A stretch of 36,176 bases of DNA from Lentisphaerota bacterium (lineage in GTDB: Bacteria; Verrucomicrobiota; Lentisphaeria; Victivallales; Victivallaceae). The notes below the pieces were generated by a model, which ran no database searches, had not been told where the DNA came from, and was given only the letters and a program-made list of their open reading frames with translations. This document shows, in pieces, positions 34,301-36,176 of this stretch (its first letter is position 1; each line of letters starts with the position of its first letter). The translations under genes and the position numbers were made by a program. The stretch is from positions 1 to 36,176 of the forward strand of contig SUWL01000024.1 of the NCBI GenBank assembly GCA_015061495.1, read 5' to 3'.

Positions 34301-35309
34301 TTTCAAGTGCATACTTACCATGAAAAGCCCCTTTATCAACAATTGAAAAAGGGGTCCAGTGCCACTGCCGGTCACGATTGGGATGTTTCATCCGGTAACC
34401 GGCAAGTCCCTGCTCGAAACTGCTGTTGGGCAGCAAATTTTTCCGCAGTTCTGGCATTTCCAGATCGTCAAGAGCTTTGAAATCGATCCCGCCGCGGGCA
34501 TTCAAATTACTTTTTTTTTTCGGTGCCAGACGCAAATCCAGATAAAATTCTCCGTATCGGCTCTTTTCCTGACCGAATTCAAAAACCGTCCGGAAGTTGC
34601 GGGTCTTGGGCAGACTCAGGAACAACCGGGAAAATATCCCCGGTTTGGGAGCAGATACCATGAAGGAAAACTCCGGATTATCCGCATAGAATACTGTTTT
34701 GAATTCCGCACTTTTCCAATCACCGGGAATCGCAGAACCATTCAGAGCCAGTTTGTAATCTTTACCGTTCCAATTCACGATACTGCCGTCTGCCTGTGCC
34801 GCAGGCAGCACCAGCCAGAGCGAACCGCGTTGGGAATGCAGTTTGTAATTGCCTTTATCCGGAGCAAAGATCCGGATGGCGATTTTCAATCTGCCGTCAT
34901 CCAGAATTTCCAAAGTCTGTTCTCCGGAAACCCACGAGCCTTGAGCGGTCTGTTTTTTCAACTGCCAGATGATTTTATTGCCGTCACGTTTTACCGAACT
35001 GCTTTTAACATCGTGTGATCCCCAATCGATCTTTTTGGTCGCTGTATCTGAAATCACATAATAATTGAATATTTCCGCAAGTTGTCTGCCGCCGCAATTG
35101 ATCCGGATTTTACCATTGGGCAGCGGAGTAATACTCTTATTGCCGCAAACAATAATATTACCGTCACTGAATTGCGGTTTGACTTGTTCGATATTTACTG
35201 CGGAAACCGGCTTGTTCCATGCTTTTGCAGCATTGACTTCCGGCAAAGATTGCGCCATCATCACTCCAGTACAGCAGAGCAATGAAGCGGTTCCCAAAAA
35301 TTTCATCAT
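31320..35309 (-). CDS. Giant secreted multidomain glycoside hydrolase
   Basis: A 1,329-residue exported protein. The signal peptide is about 1-19 (ending GVMMA). Residues 45-265 are a beta-rich domain; about 290-460 is a CBM4/9-like jelly roll (KNLLPNSSFEQG start); about 575-900 is a TIM-barrel-like catalytic region in which Glu710 (NFGGEVSAR) and Glu826 (SWPEMMHWG) are in the acid/base and nucleophile positions typical of retaining clan A enzymes such as GH39; and about 1118-1328 is a CBM9-like domain (RWNNDCVQIYID). The substrate is unknown. GGAG lies 5 bases before the ATG at 35309 (a second Met codon follows). It starts 11 bases after the pseudopilin stop and so is in the same operon. Confidence 0.85.
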   Translation of the reverse strand: MMKFLGTASLLCCTGVMMAQSLPEVNAAKAWNKPVSAVNIEQVKPQFSDGNIIVCGNKSITPLPNGKIRINCGGRQLAEIFNYYVISDTATKKIDWGSHDVKSSSVKRDGNKIIWQLKKQTAQGSWVSGEQTLEILDDGRLKIAIRIFAPDKGNYKLHSQRGSLWLVLPAAQADGSIVNWNGKDYKLALNGSAIPGDWKSAEFKTVFYADNPEFSFMVSAPKPGIFSRLFLSLPKTRNFRTVFEFGQEKSRYGEFYLDLRLAPKKKSNLNARGGIDFKALDDLEMPELRKNLLPNSSFEQGLAGYRMKHPNRDRQWHWTPFSIVDKGAFHGKYALEMHARNIPDVDERRLAYGVNLTTMAIPCLPGEYTISFTAKSSEKNGSRLNFWIPRFTSGSVYAYFSNRGKGSFALDDQYRRYSATFTVTQAMPVEIHFNVWSASDKDAKVTIDAIQLEKGSKMTAYDAPDTMGYLRTSEPDNFISAAKAVNGKMELFSVNRSAGGTLLLEVKNFFGEIVLRRDCPFVTDEKGSAVVDLPLDDVPGKGVFVIKAQYRFANGSSSYEFHRFAKVDFLNGTHKLKKIFSCDYDTPERAFDYLKKLDRFRKLGIGAKGHHYSFDKIIWDTELSYGIEPMTAFTMSEIRNEKRQRIGFGIADSSKWEAGLSADDPRLMVRDYYLDNGGKITPEYLEKVKNAAKKLAAKHPHVKIWNFGGEVSARFPYAWWSKDGTMDQYAWHFAQIMKAFSDGVRAGNPGVKVTQEDPCNMNPDGGIAEVDRFLYYSNKLGAKYDIISIHPYRYSPESPDLEEDTARLFAVLEKHGYGKTPVSWPEMMHWGPYHIPAWGTEFARWVSIPAAWPGGVLSYDMGRYERISASFYARSFLVALRHSDRIVTATMGNMRNNFALDVMFTPYAASLVSNTLSNILGNSSFIKDIRFAPYLRCYIFDDGTGRPVAAVWCHLPAVDEGKVDAPIVEADFGNALECVLDMMNSPRKFTPGKFRFPVSGLPIFFRGKKGTADELIKAFSNAAVVSGEGISPVETSVYISSGTNADVEVKNFLSKPFRGTINGHKLDIPGNGRIRIPLKLAKPLAADRIFSQPFDFTITGDKSSYNYQVDIYGAKVLKIADDVTLESVDFSRMPAIPLPGKEKGTTSSGVFRAGWNSKALFLEFEITDDKFCHVEYEKPGARWNNDCVQIYIDTLADGRNKKARKFDENDYSYALFPAADGKSARFYRVRSVDGQLSLGNSTPQNDTFADDIPVKFMLRGQKIIYRTAIPAKYLLPLKLEAGRSFGFGLFIPDSDAPMVRKGSLSTVIDGNVKHNNHPAHFPHLVFSLD

Positions 35310-35320
35310 ATCAACTCCTT

Positions 35321-36163
35321 TTACTGATTGAAAGCATTTTTAGCACGATGTGTTGCATCGGATTTTTCCCGCCGCAGCATGAATTTTTCCAAACGCAATT
35401 CCTGCGCCCCGATCGCAGCAACGTGACCGTCGGAGAATGCATAATTGGCTCCGCCGTTATGAATGTCGGTATTCATTTTGTGCTTGCCGGAACCGGCATC
35501 ATCCCATGATTTCAAACTGAATTGAGTGGACTGCCAAAACATATTTTCCGCAGTATTATGGTTTGCCTTGTATTTTTTGCAGGCAAGAATGATGAAATCC
35601 GAGTGATTGTTGATCACCGTATCTTTGATACCGACAGATCCGTATGCCCAGGCACTGGAAGGATTGTAGCTGTTCAAACTGCCGCAGCCGCCATGATACG
35701 TCGCAAGCATGCTGTTGATCATATAGGGCGGCTGATTATCTTCTGCAAGTGTGTCAAAGTAGTCCGCAGGGTTTGCGGCAGGACAATACAAATCCACCCG
35801 GTCTGTTCCTCCGGGACCTTTGGTTGAAGGCACATAGTTGCCTTTGCGCAATTTCGTTGCCCAGCCGTGCAGATAGTGTTTGGCTTCGTCTTTGACAGTA
35901 GCCATCCAGTATCCTTCATTATCATCCACGTAACTGCGGCAGGCAAGTGCCAGCTGTTTCTGATTGTTGATACAGCTGGCGGCACGTCCGCGTTCACGGG
36001 CGGAGTTGAGTGCCGGCAGCAATATCGCCGCCAGAATGGCAATAATTGCAATAACAACCAGCAATTCTATTAAAGTGAATGCGCTCTTGGGAAGAGGGGA
36101 AAAACTTCTTTTCACGGGAAAAGAGGTTTTTCCCCTCTCCCCAAACCCCACTTCCCTTTTCAA
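35321..36163 (-). CDS. Prepilin-like protein with H-X9-DG motif
   Basis: A pseudopilin-like protein. [19 protein letters not shown] (28-46 in the 280-residue frame) is a type IV prepilin/type II secretion N-terminus, cleaved after Ala28, with the +5 Glu at 33. Near the end His235 and Asp245-Gly246 fit the H-X9-DG motif of a prepilin-associated family frequent in Planctomycetes, Verrucomicrobia and Lentisphaerota. The start is uncertain: the frame stays open to the window edge, TTG (36163) is possible, and GTG (36115, giving a 12-residue leader) is the better guess. The gene may therefore be cut by the window. It is followed 11 bases later by the giant hydrolase. Confidence 0.87.
   Translation of the reverse strand: MKREVGFGERGKTSFPVKRSFSPLPKSAFTLIELLVVIAIIAILAAILLPALNSARERGRAASCINNQKQLALACRSYVDDNEGYWMATVKDEAKHYLHGWATKLRKGNYVPSTKGPGGTDRVDLYCPAANPADYFDTLAEDNQPPYMINSMLATYHGGCGSLNSYNPSSAWAYGSVGIKDTVINNHSDFIILACKKYKANHNTAENMFWQSTQFSLKSWDDAGSGKHKMNTDIHNGGANYAFSDGHVAAIGAQELRLEKFMLRREKSDATHRAKNAFNQ
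36093..36138. repeat. 21-bp inverted repeat over the prepilin start
   Basis: Arms 36093-36113 and 36118-36138 are complementary in 20 of 21 positions with a 4-base loop. The hairpin covers the leader codons of the prepilin gene, including the candidate GTG start, so it may affect translation or be a mobile, recurrent repeat. Confidence 0.75.
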
Positions 36164-36176
36164 GAAAAGCGGTACT

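Noticed and set aside
33477..34346. Plus-strand open frame inside the giant hydrolase
   Set aside because: It is a shadow frame; the hydrolase on the minus strand is continuous with recognisable domains.

Overview
The window looks like chromosomal DNA from a Gram-negative bacterium of the PVC group, most probably Lentisphaerota (a Victivallales-like anaerobe). I infer this from the combination of a prepilin-like protein with an H-X9-DG motif beside a giant multidomain secreted glycoside hydrolase, V-type ATPase subunits I and K, an RND efflux pump, several lipoproteins and carbohydrate-binding proteins, and the absence of phage or transposon genes. No rRNA, tRNA, CRISPR array or insertion sequence was seen. 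Most genes are housekeeping or envelope genes packed into operons, often joined by 4-base ATGA overlaps.

Layout. Positions 1-927 hold no intact gene; there is a possible frameshifted small membrane protein (236-789) and an imperfect 40-bp repeat. A secreted esterase and a metallophosphoesterase (928-2603, minus) diverge from argD-argF (2753-4866, plus). A bidirectional terminator separates argF from the minus-strand RND operon, which reads marR, membrane-fusion protein, RND permease, then a secreted coiled-coil protein (10561 down to 4994). Next on the minus strand come an SDR/thioester-reductase-like protein, hisF and ftsQ (13510 down to 10665). A long plus-strand run (13806-20888) follows: znuA-znuC-znuB, a TPR lipoprotein, dnaG, a small lipoprotein and two CBM9-like secreted proteins. 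The minus strand then carries lplA, V-ATPase K and I, proA, a PfkB sugar kinase and a soluble PAS histidine kinase (28037 down to 20896). Divergent from the kinase are an FmdB zinc ribbon, rsmA and a serine-beta-lactamase-fold protein (28128-30280). A YbaK deacylase (minus) and an RRM RNA-binding protein with a structured leader (plus) follow. The window ends with a minus-strand pair: a pseudopilin-like protein and a 1,329-residue glycoside hydrolase.

How the genes work together. argD/argF and proA serve arginine and proline synthesis, and hisF histidine synthesis. The RND operon is a self-regulated exporter with no TolC gene in the cluster. The zinc importer is joined to the gene for the zinc-dependent primase. 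The pseudopilin/hydrolase pair, the CBM9-like proteins, the esterase and the sugar kinase suggest a lifestyle built on extracellular glycan breakdown.

Promoters could be read by eye for eleven transcription units. They share a TTGnnn box, a 16-17 base spacer and, in nine cases, the hexamer TATATT. The most unusual points are this promoter form, the coiled-coil gene in the position where TolC would be expected, the zinc-transport/primase operon, the pseudopilin-hydrolase pair with a long hairpin in its leader codons, and the structured leader of the RRM gene.
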